A DNA stretch of 42,734 nucleotides. It comes from Acidaminococcus fermentans (GTDB lineage: Bacteria; Bacillota_C; Negativicutes; Acidaminococcales; Acidaminococcaceae). The stretch lies in contig SFHH01000009.1 in NCBI GenBank assembly GCA_004555735.1, positions 1 to 42,734 on the forward strand, in the 5' to 3' direction. A model generated the notes under the pieces. The model did not search any database. It had not been told where the DNA came from and saw only the letters and a program-made list of their open reading frames with translations. Positions 14,991-22,745 of the stretch are shown here, in pieces. The stretch's first letter is position 1. Every line of letters starts with the position of its first letter. The position numbers were made by a program, and so were the translations under genes.

Positions 14991-17518
14991 TTTGATGGTT
15001 TCTCCTTTTTAATAGCAGCTTTGATGGTATCTACAAAAGCTTCTTCGCCGCTAGTAATCTGAATCTCCATATCCAAGATATACAAAGGGACATCCCGATG
15101 GAGGTAGATGAACTCTGTGGGGATCTTCACCGCATCTTTTCCGGTGGTGATCAATGCTTTGACTCCCCGGCTGATAGCCCGGTCCATGATGTACTGCATT
15201 TCCACCATGCCATAGTCGTGATGGTCCGGATACCGGATGGCTTCCACGATATTCAGTCCTTCAGCCGTCATGGTCTGCTCAAAGGAAGAAGGATTGCCGA
15301 TAGCGGAAAACACCATTACATGGTTGCCCCGGAGGGCTTCCAGGGGCAGAGCCTTGGTCATGTCGTTCTTGTACCAGTCCGCGATTTCGATGTAATCGCA
15401 GGGTTTGTGGATGCTCTCTACGACGGGAGCCTCCGGAGCATATTTGTGCAGGGTATCACAGAGAGTGGCCCGGGAAATGGGGGAACTCTGGTCGCATTTG
15501 GTCAGCAGGAACAGCCCCGCCCGGCTCAGGTTGCTGAGAGGTTCCCGAAGAGTCCCCCGAGGCAGGATGCAGCCGTTGCCGAACATGTTGAGGGTATCCA
15601 CCAGTACCACATCCAGATCCCGATACAGCTGCCAGTGCTGGTAGCCGTCGTCCAGGATGATCACTTCTGCCTGGAATTTGTCCACGGCGAACTGACCGGT
15701 GATGGCCCGTTCCTTGCCGATGACCACGGGGATCCCCGGCAGCTGCTTGGCCATGAGGAAGGCTTCGTCCCCGGCTTCATAGGCCGTCATATAGATCTTT
15801 TTCCCGTCGGACACCACCCCGATCTTTTCTTCCCAATGGGACCGGTAGCCCCGGTTCAGGATCACCACCCGGTACCCCATCTTCTGGATCATCAGGGCCA
15901 CTTTTTGGGCAGTAGGGGTCTTGCCAGTCCCCCCCACCGTGATATTCCCGATGCTGATGACGCAGCAGTCCAGTTTGGTCCGGGGCATGATCCCCTGGTT
16001 GTAGCAGAACAGCTTCAGCCGGACCCCGGCTTCATAAAGTACGGACAGGACCCGGAGGAAGGACAGGACGCACCAGTCCAGGATCCCGTTGTCCTCTCCA
16101 TGGGAAAGCTGGATCAGGTACTGGGTCACTGCATCCCCAGGGCGCATCCGGGGGCTCACTTCATCGTTGATGTTCCGGGTATTGATCTTATAATGGGTAT
16201 TCACCATGCTCTCGGTAGCGGTCAGTTCCAGCAGTTCTTTCAGATAGCCGATGGTCCGCACGGCAGCTCCCCGGTTCTCTTTGATGACCTGGAGGGAAGC
16301 ATCCCCCATCTTTTTCCGCAGGGCATCGTCCCGGAAGATCTTCAGGAACATGGCGGTCATCTCCTGGCCGTCACGGATCTGGACACAGGCCCCTACCTTG
16401 CTCAAAAGGGCAAAGGAATCTTTGAAGTTGGACATGCTGGGCCCTACGATGATGGGTTTGGCATGGGCGGCTGGTTCCAACACATTGTGGCCGCCGTGGT
16501 CGATCAGGCTGCCGCCTACAAAGACCGCATCCCCCACGGCGTAGATCCGGCCCAGTTCCCCGATGGTGTCGATAAGGACCACCTGATACCGGGGACGGGG
16601 GCTGCTCATATCTTTCAGCACCGACCGGAGGCCCATGGAAAGACCATATTTTTCCGCCAGCCGGCTGATCTCATGGAGCCGTCCGGGTTTCCGAGGGGCA
16701 ATGATCAGACGGGCTTGGGGAAACTCCTTCTGGATGTCCAGGAAGCTTTGGAACAGGGTCTCTTCTTCCGTAGGATGGGTACTGCCGGCCACGATCACCG
16801 GATAATCCGTCCCCAGTCCCAGTTCTTCCTTATACTGCTGCAGGTCTCCAGGGGTCACTTCTGCATAGGTCTGATCGAATTTAGTATTGCCGGTGACAAA
16901 GATCCGGCGTTTTTCCGCTCCCAGATGCTGGATATATTCTGCGTCGATGGAGGACTGCATGCAGAACCGGGTAACGCTGCCCATCATATCGGAAAGGATC
17001 CCGAACAGATACCGATAGCTCTTGACAGATTTGTCAGAGATCCGGCCGTTGACCATCATCACCGGGATCCGGCGCAGTTTGATGGCCCGGAGGAAGTTGG
17101 GCCACAGTTCTGTTTCCACCGGCATGAAGATCCGGGGCATGATACGCTTCACAAAGGATTCGGACACAAAGGGCAGATCCAGGGGGAAGTAGATGATGGC
17201 ATCGGCTTCCGGGATGATCTGATGAGCCATATTGTACCCGCCTGTGGTCACGGCGGACACCAGGATCTTGGCATCGGGCATCGCCTTGCGGATTTCTTTC
17301 ACCAAAGGACTGGTGGCCACGATTTCTCCCACCGACGCACCATGGATCCAGATGCAATTTTTATGGGCAACGGCCGCGATTTCTTCATCCCGGAGGAACC
17401 CCATACTCTGGCGGAACCGGCGGGGAAATCCCTTTTCCCGGAAATACCGCCAGGTAAAATAGGGCAGGATCACGAAGATGAATAAAACTGTGGCCAGGAA
17501 GTTATAGATATAATACAT
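14987..17518 (-). CDS. Fused Kdo transferase (WaaA) and lipid A 4'-kinase (LpxK)
   Basis: 843 residues in one unbroken frame. Residues 1-430 are WaaA: an N-terminal membrane anchor, then GASVGEIVAT with the likely catalytic Glu65, FMPVETELWPN, VAGSTHPTEE, and the GT-B donor site GGHNVLEPAAHAKP. Residues ~440-510 are a linker with a hydrophobic stretch (LSFLRVLSVLYEAGVRLKLF). Residues ~515-843 are LpxK: Walker A GNITVGGTGKTPTAQ (~524-538), VVILNRGYRS, and EVIILDDGYQHWQLYRDLDVVL. One protein would thus phosphorylate tetra-acyl disaccharide and add Kdo. These are separate proteins in E. coli. The join is not a missed stop, since the linker is long and clean. It lies between msbA and kdsB. Confidence 0.95.
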   Translation of the reverse strand: MYYIYNFLATVLFIFVILPYFTWRYFREKGFPRRFRQSMGFLRDEEIAAVAHKNCIWIHGASVGEIVATSPLVKEIRKAMPDAKILVSAVTTGGYNMAHQIIPEADAIIYFPLDLPFVSESFVKRIMPRIFMPVETELWPNFLRAIKLRRIPVMMVNGRISDKSVKSYRYLFGILSDMMGSVTRFCMQSSIDAEYIQHLGAEKRRIFVTGNTKFDQTYAEVTPGDLQQYKEELGLGTDYPVIVAGSTHPTEEETLFQSFLDIQKEFPQARLIIAPRKPGRLHEISRLAEKYGLSMGLRSVLKDMSSPRPRYQVVLIDTIGELGRIYAVGDAVFVGGSLIDHGGHNVLEPAAHAKPIIVGPSMSNFKDSFALLSKVGACVQIRDGQEMTAMFLKIFRDDALRKKMGDASLQVIKENRGAAVRTIGYLKELLELTATESMVNTHYKINTRNINDEVSPRMRPGDAVTQYLIQLSHGEDNGILDWCVLSFLRVLSVLYEAGVRLKLFCYNQGIMPRTKLDCCVISIGNITVGGTGKTPTAQKVALMIQKMGYRVVILNRGYRSHWEEKIGVVSDGKKIYMTAYEAGDEAFLMAKQLPGIPVVIGKERAITGQFAVDKFQAEVIILDDGYQHWQLYRDLDVVLVDTLNMFGNGCILPRGTLREPLSNLSRAGLFLLTKCDQSSPISRATLCDTLHKYAPEAPVVESIHKPCDYIEIADWYKNDMTKALPLEALRGNHVMVFSAIGNPSSFEQTMTAEGLNIVEAIRYPDHHDYGMVEMQYIMDRAISRGVKALITTGKDAVKIPTEFIYLHRDVPLYILDMEIQITSGEEAFVDTIKAAIKKEKPSK

Positions 17519-17572
17519 GCTTTGACCTCGTTTTCATTTGGCTTGGCTGATTGACAGGAAACGGCTGGACCA

Positions 17573-19357
17573 TCAGTGGACCTCCGTCCCTGCCGCTGTC
17601 CTTCCTTCTAGTTCCTGGACTTCTGCCTGCTCGGCTTTTTCCCGGTACTGGATGTCGTGGAGATGGGCATAGAGCCCATGGAGAGCCATCAGTTCCTCAT
17701 GGGTCCCTGCTTCCACGATTTCCCCGTGGTCCAGCACCAGGATCTTACTGGCATTCTGGATGGTAGAGAGCCGGTGAGCGATGACAAAAGAGGTCCGCCC
17801 CACCATCAGGCGGTCCAGGGCTTCCTGGACGATCCGTTCGCTTTCCGTATCCAGGGCGGAGGTAGCTTCGTCCAGGATCAGGATCCGGGGATCCTTCAGG
17901 ATGGCACGGGCAATGGCGATGCGCTGCCGCTGGCCCCCGGATACATTGATGCCCCGGTCGCCCAGATAGGTGTCGTAGCCTTGGGGCAGATTCTGGATGA
18001 ATTCATCGGCATTGGCCGCTTTGGCCGCTGCCAGCACTTCTTCCCGGGTAGCATCCAGCCGCCCGTACAAGATGTTGTTATAGACCGTATCGTTGAACAG
18101 ATTGGTTTCCTGGGGCACGATGCCTACCTGTTCCCGCAGAGAGGACACCGTGACATCCCGGATATCATGGTCATCGATGAGGATGGCTCCTTCGGTCACA
18201 TCATAGAACCGGGGCAGCAGATTGGCGATGGTGGATTTCCCTGCTCCGCTAGGACCTACCAGGGCAATGGCCTGGCCAGGCTCTGCGGCAAAAGTCAGAT
18301 GCTTCAGGATGGGTTCATCCGGGTTGTAGGAGAAGGACACGTCCCGGAATTCTACTTTGCCTTTTACAGGCGGCAGGGCGATGGCATCGGCTTTTTCCGG
18401 AATCTTTTCGTCCAGATCCAGGATACTGAACACCCGGTCCGCCGCAGCCAGGGCTTTCTGGATATTCCCCAGCACCCGGGCGATCCGCTTGATGGGATTG
18501 GAGATGTTCACCGCATAGACCAGGAAGGCGATCAGGGATCCGGCTGTAATGTCGCCGCTGAGGACGCCCCGGCCCCCGAACCAGATGATGGCCGTGACAC
18601 CCAGGGCCGCGATGAATTCGATCACCGGGGACAGGGTGCCCATGAGCCGGACACTCTTCATGTTAGCGTCGAAATTCTGCCGGTTGGTCCGTTCGAACCG
18701 GGCGATTTCGTAGGGTTCCCGGACAAAAGACTTCACCACCCGGCTGGAAGACAGGGTCTCTTGGAGCACGGAAGTGATGTCGGCCGTAGCCTGCTGGATC
18801 CGATGGCCGGTCTTGCGGATCTTCTTACCGAAGAAATCCATGAAGAACAGTACCACCGGGAAGGTGCAAAAAGCGAAAAGGGTCAGTTTCCAGTCCAGGT
18901 AGATCATGGCGCAGATGGAGCCGATGAGGACGGAGGTTTCCGTGATGATTTCTACGGAATTGTCCACCATGGCGCTCTGCATGGCCTGGACATCGTTGGT
19001 CACATAGCTCATGATGGTGCCCAGTTTATTGGTATCGTAGAACCGGGTATCCAGTTCCATCATCTTCTTGAACACCAAGCCCCGGATATCGATGACCACG
19101 CTTTCCCCCACGTAGTTCATCAGGTAGTTCTGCCCATAATAGGTAATGCCCCTGGCAAAGAAGATCACCACGATACCCAAGGCGATCAAATTCAGCAGCT
19201 GGGCATCATTGTTGATGAATACCTTGTCGATCACGTCCCGGACGATCCAGGGGACGTACAGGTTGGCGGCAGAGGTGAGCACCGTACAGATACCGGCCAC
19301 GGCCAGACGGGGCAGATAGGGTTTGATGAAGCGCAAGATTCGCAGATATAGGTTCAT
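17573..19357 (-). CDS. msbA: Lipid A flippase MsbA
   Basis: 594 residues from the ATG at 19357, which overlaps the lpxB stop (ATGA). A longer frame upstream only translates lpxB out of frame. Six membrane helices fill residues ~15-320. The ATPase domain has Walker A GPSGAGKST, a Q-loop in VGIVPQETNLF, signature NVSGGQRQRIAIARAIL, Walker B ILILDEATSALD and switch IAHRLSTI. It flips core-lipid A to the periplasmic face of the inner membrane. The C-terminal ~30 residues are charged. Position between lpxB and waaA-lpxK supports MsbA over a drug exporter. Confidence 0.95.
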   Translation of the reverse strand: MNLYLRILRFIKPYLPRLAVAGICTVLTSAANLYVPWIVRDVIDKVFINNDAQLLNLIALGIVVIFFARGITYYGQNYLMNYVGESVVIDIRGLVFKKMMELDTRFYDTNKLGTIMSYVTNDVQAMQSAMVDNSVEIITETSVLIGSICAMIYLDWKLTLFAFCTFPVVLFFMDFFGKKIRKTGHRIQQATADITSVLQETLSSSRVVKSFVREPYEIARFERTNRQNFDANMKSVRLMGTLSPVIEFIAALGVTAIIWFGGRGVLSGDITAGSLIAFLVYAVNISNPIKRIARVLGNIQKALAAADRVFSILDLDEKIPEKADAIALPPVKGKVEFRDVSFSYNPDEPILKHLTFAAEPGQAIALVGPSGAGKSTIANLLPRFYDVTEGAILIDDHDIRDVTVSSLREQVGIVPQETNLFNDTVYNNILYGRLDATREEVLAAAKAANADEFIQNLPQGYDTYLGDRGINVSGGQRQRIAIARAILKDPRILILDEATSALDTESERIVQEALDRLMVGRTSFVIAHRLSTIQNASKILVLDHGEIVEAGTHEELMALHGLYAHLHDIQYREKAEQAEVQELEGRTAAGTEVH

Positions 19358-20490
19358 GGATTCTCCTTTGCTGTTTCGAGGATCAGTTTCGCCGTCCGTT
19401 CCACGGCTCCCGGCTGTCCCAGTTTGGCTGCAGCCTGCCGCATTTCTTCCCGGACCGCCGCTGCCGTTTCTGGTTCCAGGAAATGGAGGATGGAAGCGGC
19501 CATATGGTCCGGGGTCATGTTTTCCTGGATCAGTTCGGGCAGGATCTCTTTCCCGGCCAGGATATTGGGAAGGCCGATGTATTTCACATAGACCATATGT
19601 TTCGCGATCCACATGCTGAGAGGACTGGCGGTATAGCAGATGACACTGGGCAGTCCGCAGAGGGCTGCTTCCAGGGTGACGGTGCCGCTGGTAGCCAGGG
19701 CCGCATCACAGGCGGTCATTACATCGTAATTGTGCCCTTCCACTACCTTTATGGGTACTGGACTGGCGGCCAAGATGCCCTGGAGCAGGGCCCCATCGAT
19801 GGACGGTGCCTTCTGGAGGACAAAATCCACCTCCGGCCGCTGGGCCCGGATCAAGGGCAGGGCCTGGAGCATCACCGGCAGGACCCCGGTGATTTCCTTG
19901 ACCCGGCTGCCGGGCAGCAGGAGCACTACGGGACGGCCGGGCCGTTTGCCGATGAAAGCTTCCCCTTCCTGAGGGCTCAGGCTGGGCTGTACGATATCTA
20001 CCAGAGGATTTCCGACGAATTCCACCGGGGCTCCGGCCGCTTGATAGACGTCTGCCGCAAAAGGATAGATACAGGCTACTTTCGTGGCCAGCCGGGCCAC
20101 CTCTTTGGCCCGTCCCCGGCGCCAGGCCCAGGCAGAAGGCGGGATATAGGAAAACACCGGGATGCCTAGTGCTTTAGCCTCTTTGGCCACCCGCATATTG
20201 AAATCCGGATAATCCACCGTGACGAACACATCCGGCTTCCGATCCTCCATGATCCGGCGGAAAGCTTTTTTCAGGCCAAAAAGCCGAGGCAGGGACTGGA
20301 GGACTTCCACAAATCCCATGACGCTGTATTCTTTATAATCGAACACCACTTCGCCGCCGGCTGCTGCCAGGGCATCACCGCCCATGCCAAAGACCTGGGC
20401 CGCAGGGTCCTGCTGCAGGATGGCGTGGGTCAGGGCAGCGGCATGCAAATCGCCGGATGCCTCTCCCGCAGAAATGAAAACTTTTGTCAC
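19354..20490 (-). CDS. lpxB: Lipid-A-disaccharide synthase LpxB
   Basis: 378 residues from a GTG at 20490, preceded by GAGAGAGGAG. Family blocks: AGEASGDLHAA near the start, FGMGGDAL, VTVDYPDFNMRVAK, YIPPSAWAWRRGRA, EFVGNPLVD, LLPGSRVKEI and LATSGTVTLEAAL. It joins UDP-diacyl-glucosamine and lipid X into the lipid A disaccharide. It is the first gene of the visible operon. In related genomes I would expect lpxA and lpxI just upstream, but here prophage-type sequence begins within about 300 bp, so expression probably depends on the local promoter. Confidence 0.97.
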   Translation of the reverse strand: MTKVFISAGEASGDLHAAALTHAILQQDPAAQVFGMGGDALAAAGGEVVFDYKEYSVMGFVEVLQSLPRLFGLKKAFRRIMEDRKPDVFVTVDYPDFNMRVAKEAKALGIPVFSYIPPSAWAWRRGRAKEVARLATKVACIYPFAADVYQAAGAPVEFVGNPLVDIVQPSLSPQEGEAFIGKRPGRPVVLLLPGSRVKEITGVLPVMLQALPLIRAQRPEVDFVLQKAPSIDGALLQGILAASPVPIKVVEGHNYDVMTACDAALATSGTVTLEAALCGLPSVICYTASPLSMWIAKHMVYVKYIGLPNILAGKEILPELIQENMTPDHMAASILHFLEPETAAAVREEMRQAAAKLGQPGAVERTAKLILETAKENP

Positions 20491-20531
20491 CCTGGTGTCT
20501 CCTCTCTCATCTGAACATAAGTGTACAGTTT

Positions 20532-20561
20532 ATTTTAGCACAGATTAAAGGCCCATACCAA
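20532..20561 (-). promoter_or_regulatory. Candidate promoter of the LPS operon
   Basis: TGCTAAAAT (extended -10 at 20532-20537) lies 18 nt from TTGGTA (20556-20561), about 40 nt upstream of the lpxB GTG. The -35 box lies inside the adjacent hairpin. Confidence 0.45.
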
Positions 20562-20596
20562 TATTTCACATAAATATCGGTAGGGCCTACTTTTTT
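20549..20596 (+). terminator. Long hairpin with T-run at the host/prophage junction
   Basis: AGGCCCATACCAATATTT pairs with AAATATCGGTAGGGCCT (one bulge, one mismatch) around CACAT, followed on the plus strand by TTTTTT. The T-run faces the prophage. It may be a terminator, or part of the attachment region. Confidence 0.5.
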
Positions 20597-20642
20597 AGCG
20601 GATAACATCTTTTGGATTTTAAATAAAAACAGTAATTCAGTT

Positions 20643-20780
20643 TTATTTTTCTGCCGTTTTTCTGCCGTTCATGATTTCCAGCTTCTCAACTATGAGCATC
20701 ACGGCCCATTCCGGTGGCTTTCGAATTCCCATTTCCCATTTTTCGATGGTACTCTTGGGAATTTTGAGTAAATCCGACAT
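20643..20780 (-). CDS. Truncated HTH-type regulator (45 residues)
   Basis: A short frame from the ATG at 20780 reads MSDLLKIPKSTIEKWEMGIR, then KPPEWAVMLIVEKLE and a charged tail. This matches helices 2-5 of a Cro/C1-like helix-turn-helix (LKIPKSTIEKWE is the recognition helix region with the usual G-x-RKPPEW turn). The normal first helix (F-x-x-xL) is missing, and no good ribosome site was seen. It is therefore either a remnant or a very small regulator. Its place at the edge between prophage and lpxB suggests it was cut by insertion or deletion. Confidence 0.55.
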   Translation of the reverse strand: MSDLLKIPKSTIEKWEMGIRKPPEWAVMLIVEKLEIMNGRKTAEK

Positions 20781-20816
20781 TTAAAGTTTGCTCCCGAAAT
20801 CAATTTCGGCCACAAA

Positions 20817-21386
20817 TCACCATTCGGCTAGAGTGTATGTCAGTGAAGCGGCTTCGACTTTCTGCCCAGATCTGGTGTACACCATACCTTCCCATCTTCC
20901 CGCCTGGAAGCCCACGCCGCCATAGGTTTTCCCGTCAGCGGTCAGCACCCCGGCCTTGATCTTATGACTTTTCCGCAGGTTGATTTTGTATACATCAACC
21001 TTCTGCCGGTCGGTGTCAGCTGTAACCACCGTTCTGTCTGTCTTTTCGGATAGTTGTTCCGGAAGGTCTGGGGAACCTTTTTTGATTTCTTGGGCCACCT
21101 GCCGGGCTCCGCTCTCCACGTCCGGGGCCTGCACATAATACGTTACAGCCGGAGGCGTATCAGAGGCTTGCACATGGTAGATTTCCCTGGTGATTTCCCT
21201 GGCTGTCTGATCAGATACACCCAGTTCCTTTTTTACCGCTCCCGGGTCGGTTGTCTGCCGGTAATCCATCACTTTCGGCTGTTCCTTTTTGTCCTGATGG
21301 CATCCGTAGATAGCACAGCATACCGCCAGCAGGGCAATTAATCCCACGATGACCGTGATGATTTTCCATTTTTGTTCACGTTCCAT
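20817..21386 (-). CDS. Membrane-anchored phage protein next to lysis genes
   Basis: 189 residues from the ATG at 21386 (TAGGAGGTGG ribosome site). A longer frame to 21434 lacks one. A single N-terminal membrane segment (about 8-28, ITVIVGLIALLAVCCAIYGC) is followed by a charged linker and an alpha/beta domain with TPPAVTYYVQAPDV and YKINLRKSHKIKAGVLTADG. I do not recognise the family. Its place beyond the lysozyme and holin genes, and its anchor-plus-periplasmic layout, would fit a spanin-like or envelope-modifying role in a host with two membranes, but that is inference. It is the last clear phage gene before the host operon. Confidence 0.7.
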   Translation of the reverse strand: MEREQKWKIITVIVGLIALLAVCCAIYGCHQDKKEQPKVMDYRQTTDPGAVKKELGVSDQTAREITREIYHVQASDTPPAVTYYVQAPDVESGARQVAQEIKKGSPDLPEQLSEKTDRTVVTADTDRQKVDVYKINLRKSHKIKAGVLTADGKTYGGVGFQAGRWEGMVYTRSGQKVEAASLTYTLAEW

Positions 21387-21453
21387 TCTTCCACCTCCTA
21401 TGGCCGTTTGTGAGCGTATTTTTGCGGTTCTCACATATAAGGTTATATGGAAA

Positions 21454-21494
21454 ACAAAAAAGCGGCGTACAAGGCCGTTCTGACCTCATACGCC
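21454..21494 (-). terminator. Terminator after the phage lysozyme
   Basis: GGCGTA and TACGCC outer arms with inner GGTC / GGCC pairing, followed on the minus strand by GCTTTTTTG. Confidence 0.7.
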
Positions 21495-21510
21495 ATTTAA
21501 AACACGCTAC

Positions 21511-22089
21511 TTAATCCCCAAACAGGGCATTATCGTACATATAATCTCCGTCAATCCCGTATCCTAAATAGTCGTCGGTCCATTGCCACACATATCCGCC
21601 GATATCATCCACCGGGCCCCATTCAGCGTTCCAGATCGGGCACCCCAGGGACTGCCAGTCGATGACTGTGGTCAGCCAGTCGTAAGATGCGTACACGCCC
21701 CAATTAAGGCCGATGTGCTCGCCGAAAGCCTTACACATAGCAGTGACCAGGGCCGGGTCTTTTTCGAAGCCGTTGTTTTTCTTCCAATGGTCAGCATCTT
21801 CCATGTCGTAAAACACGGGCAATTCCAGCAGAACGCCAGATTCTTCAATAGCTGCCCGGCAGTTTTTGGCGTTTTGCACAGCATCCTCAACGGAAAGGCT
21901 ATAGTCGTAGTGATACGCCCCGACAAGCATCCCATGGGCATGAGCCTGGGCCACGTTTTCCCGGAACATCTCGTCCCGTCCATGCTTCCCGTATGAGCTG
22001 CGCACATAGCAGAAACGGACGCCCTGGGCTTGCAGATCATCCCACGGAATGTTCCCGTTGTTCTCGGATACGTCAATTCCTTTAATCAT
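21511..22089 (-). CDS. Phage endolysin, GH25 lysozyme
   Basis: 192 residues, a single glycosyl hydrolase 25 domain. It begins MIKGIDVSENNG with Asp6, and the catalytic pair is in FYDMEDAD (Asp95, Glu97). Later blocks GVYASYDWL, IWNAEWGP and YVWQWTDD line the sugar groove, as in Cellosyl/Cpl-1 type muramidases. It cuts the glycan strand of peptidoglycan at the end of infection. There is no signal peptide, so it needs the adjacent holin. No cell-wall-binding repeat is present. Its start overlaps the end of the holin gene (ATGA). Confidence 0.95.
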   Translation of the reverse strand: MIKGIDVSENNGNIPWDDLQAQGVRFCYVRSSYGKHGRDEMFRENVAQAHAHGMLVGAYHYDYSLSVEDAVQNAKNCRAAIEESGVLLELPVFYDMEDADHWKKNNGFEKDPALVTAMCKAFGEHIGLNWGVYASYDWLTTVIDWQSLGCPIWNAEWGPVDDIGGYVWQWTDDYLGYGIDGDYMYDNALFGD

Positions 22090-22409
22090 TTTCCATTCCC
22101 CTCTTTCTTCTGTTCTCCTTGCCAGGGATCCGGAACCCCGTCCCCATCATCATCAACAAGGGATTTCCCAATAAACCCAATCGCCGCAATGAAGGATACG
22201 CCTGTTAGCGTCTGTATCAGCATGTTGAGTGCTGGCAAGTCTACCCTGCCCTGGAAAGCCCAAAGCCATACCCAGCCGGACAGATACAGGATGATACTGC
22301 CGATGATCAAAAGCATTAACACGATCACTAGGGCACGGGGAAGCCCCCGGACCTTCATGCGGCCCACCGAGCCCAGCAGGTTCAACAGTATACCCTGCAG
22401 CTTCTTCAC
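22086..22409 (-). CDS. Probable phage holin
   Basis: 107 residues with two membrane segments: about 25-51 (ALVIVLMLLIIGSIILYLSG) and 58-83 (LNMLIQTLTGVSFIAAIGFI). A polar tail with DDDGDGVPDPW follows, a calcium-loop-like motif. Size, topology and overlap with both the lysozyme gene and the 98-residue membrane gene support a holin that opens the inner membrane to release the lysozyme. I cannot assign a named holin family. Confidence 0.7.
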   Translation of the reverse strand: MKKLQGILLNLLGSVGRMKVRGLPRALVIVLMLLIIGSIILYLSGWVWLWAFQGRVDLPALNMLIQTLTGVSFIAAIGFIGKSLVDDDGDGVPDPWQGEQKKEGNGK

Positions 22410-22702
22410 TTTCGAACCTCTTCCGGCATCTTTAGTACTTCTTCGTGCTTTGCAGTCATGATGCCGTTGTCCGCCAGCCGTTCGTAAACATCGTACATCT
22501 CCTCGAAAACCTGCTTTTCATCAACAGTCGGCGGCGTCCGTTGGAACCGCACATACATATCATTGAGGGAAGCCCGCAGAATCAGCTGCATTCCCTTTCT
22601 GACCGCTCTCAGCTCGGTGACATAGGCAACTACATATCCCACCAGCCCCCCAACGGCCAGGCTCACGGCAGTACTCAGCCCTTCGATGACAATATCGTTC
22701 AC
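22406..22702 (-). CDS. Small phage membrane protein of the lysis module
   Basis: 98 residues from a GTG at 22702 (GGAGGATACC upstream). One N-terminal membrane segment (about 9-28, STAVSLAVGGLVGYVVAYVT) precedes a charged helical tail with two likely helices. It overlaps the holin gene by 4 nt. It could be a second holin, an antiholin or a regulator of lysis timing. The family is not recognised. Confidence 0.65.
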   Translation of the reverse strand: MNDIVIEGLSTAVSLAVGGLVGYVVAYVTELRAVRKGMQLILRASLNDMYVRFQRTPPTVDEKQVFEEMYDVYERLADNGIMTAKHEEVLKMPEEVRK

Positions 22703-22745
22703 TTTTTGGTATCCTCCTTATAATAACTTGAAAGGTTGTGATTTT

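Noticed and set aside
12004..19351. Very long plus-strand open frames (500-800 codons) opposite the LPS genes
   Set aside because: Antisense shadows rich in His, Gln, Gly and Asp with no known domain; the minus-strand genes explain the sequence fully.
19358..19612. An 85-residue N-terminal extension of MsbA
   Set aside because: It overlaps lpxB in another frame and has no ribosome site; the ATG at 19357 overlaps the lpxB stop as expected for a coupled start.
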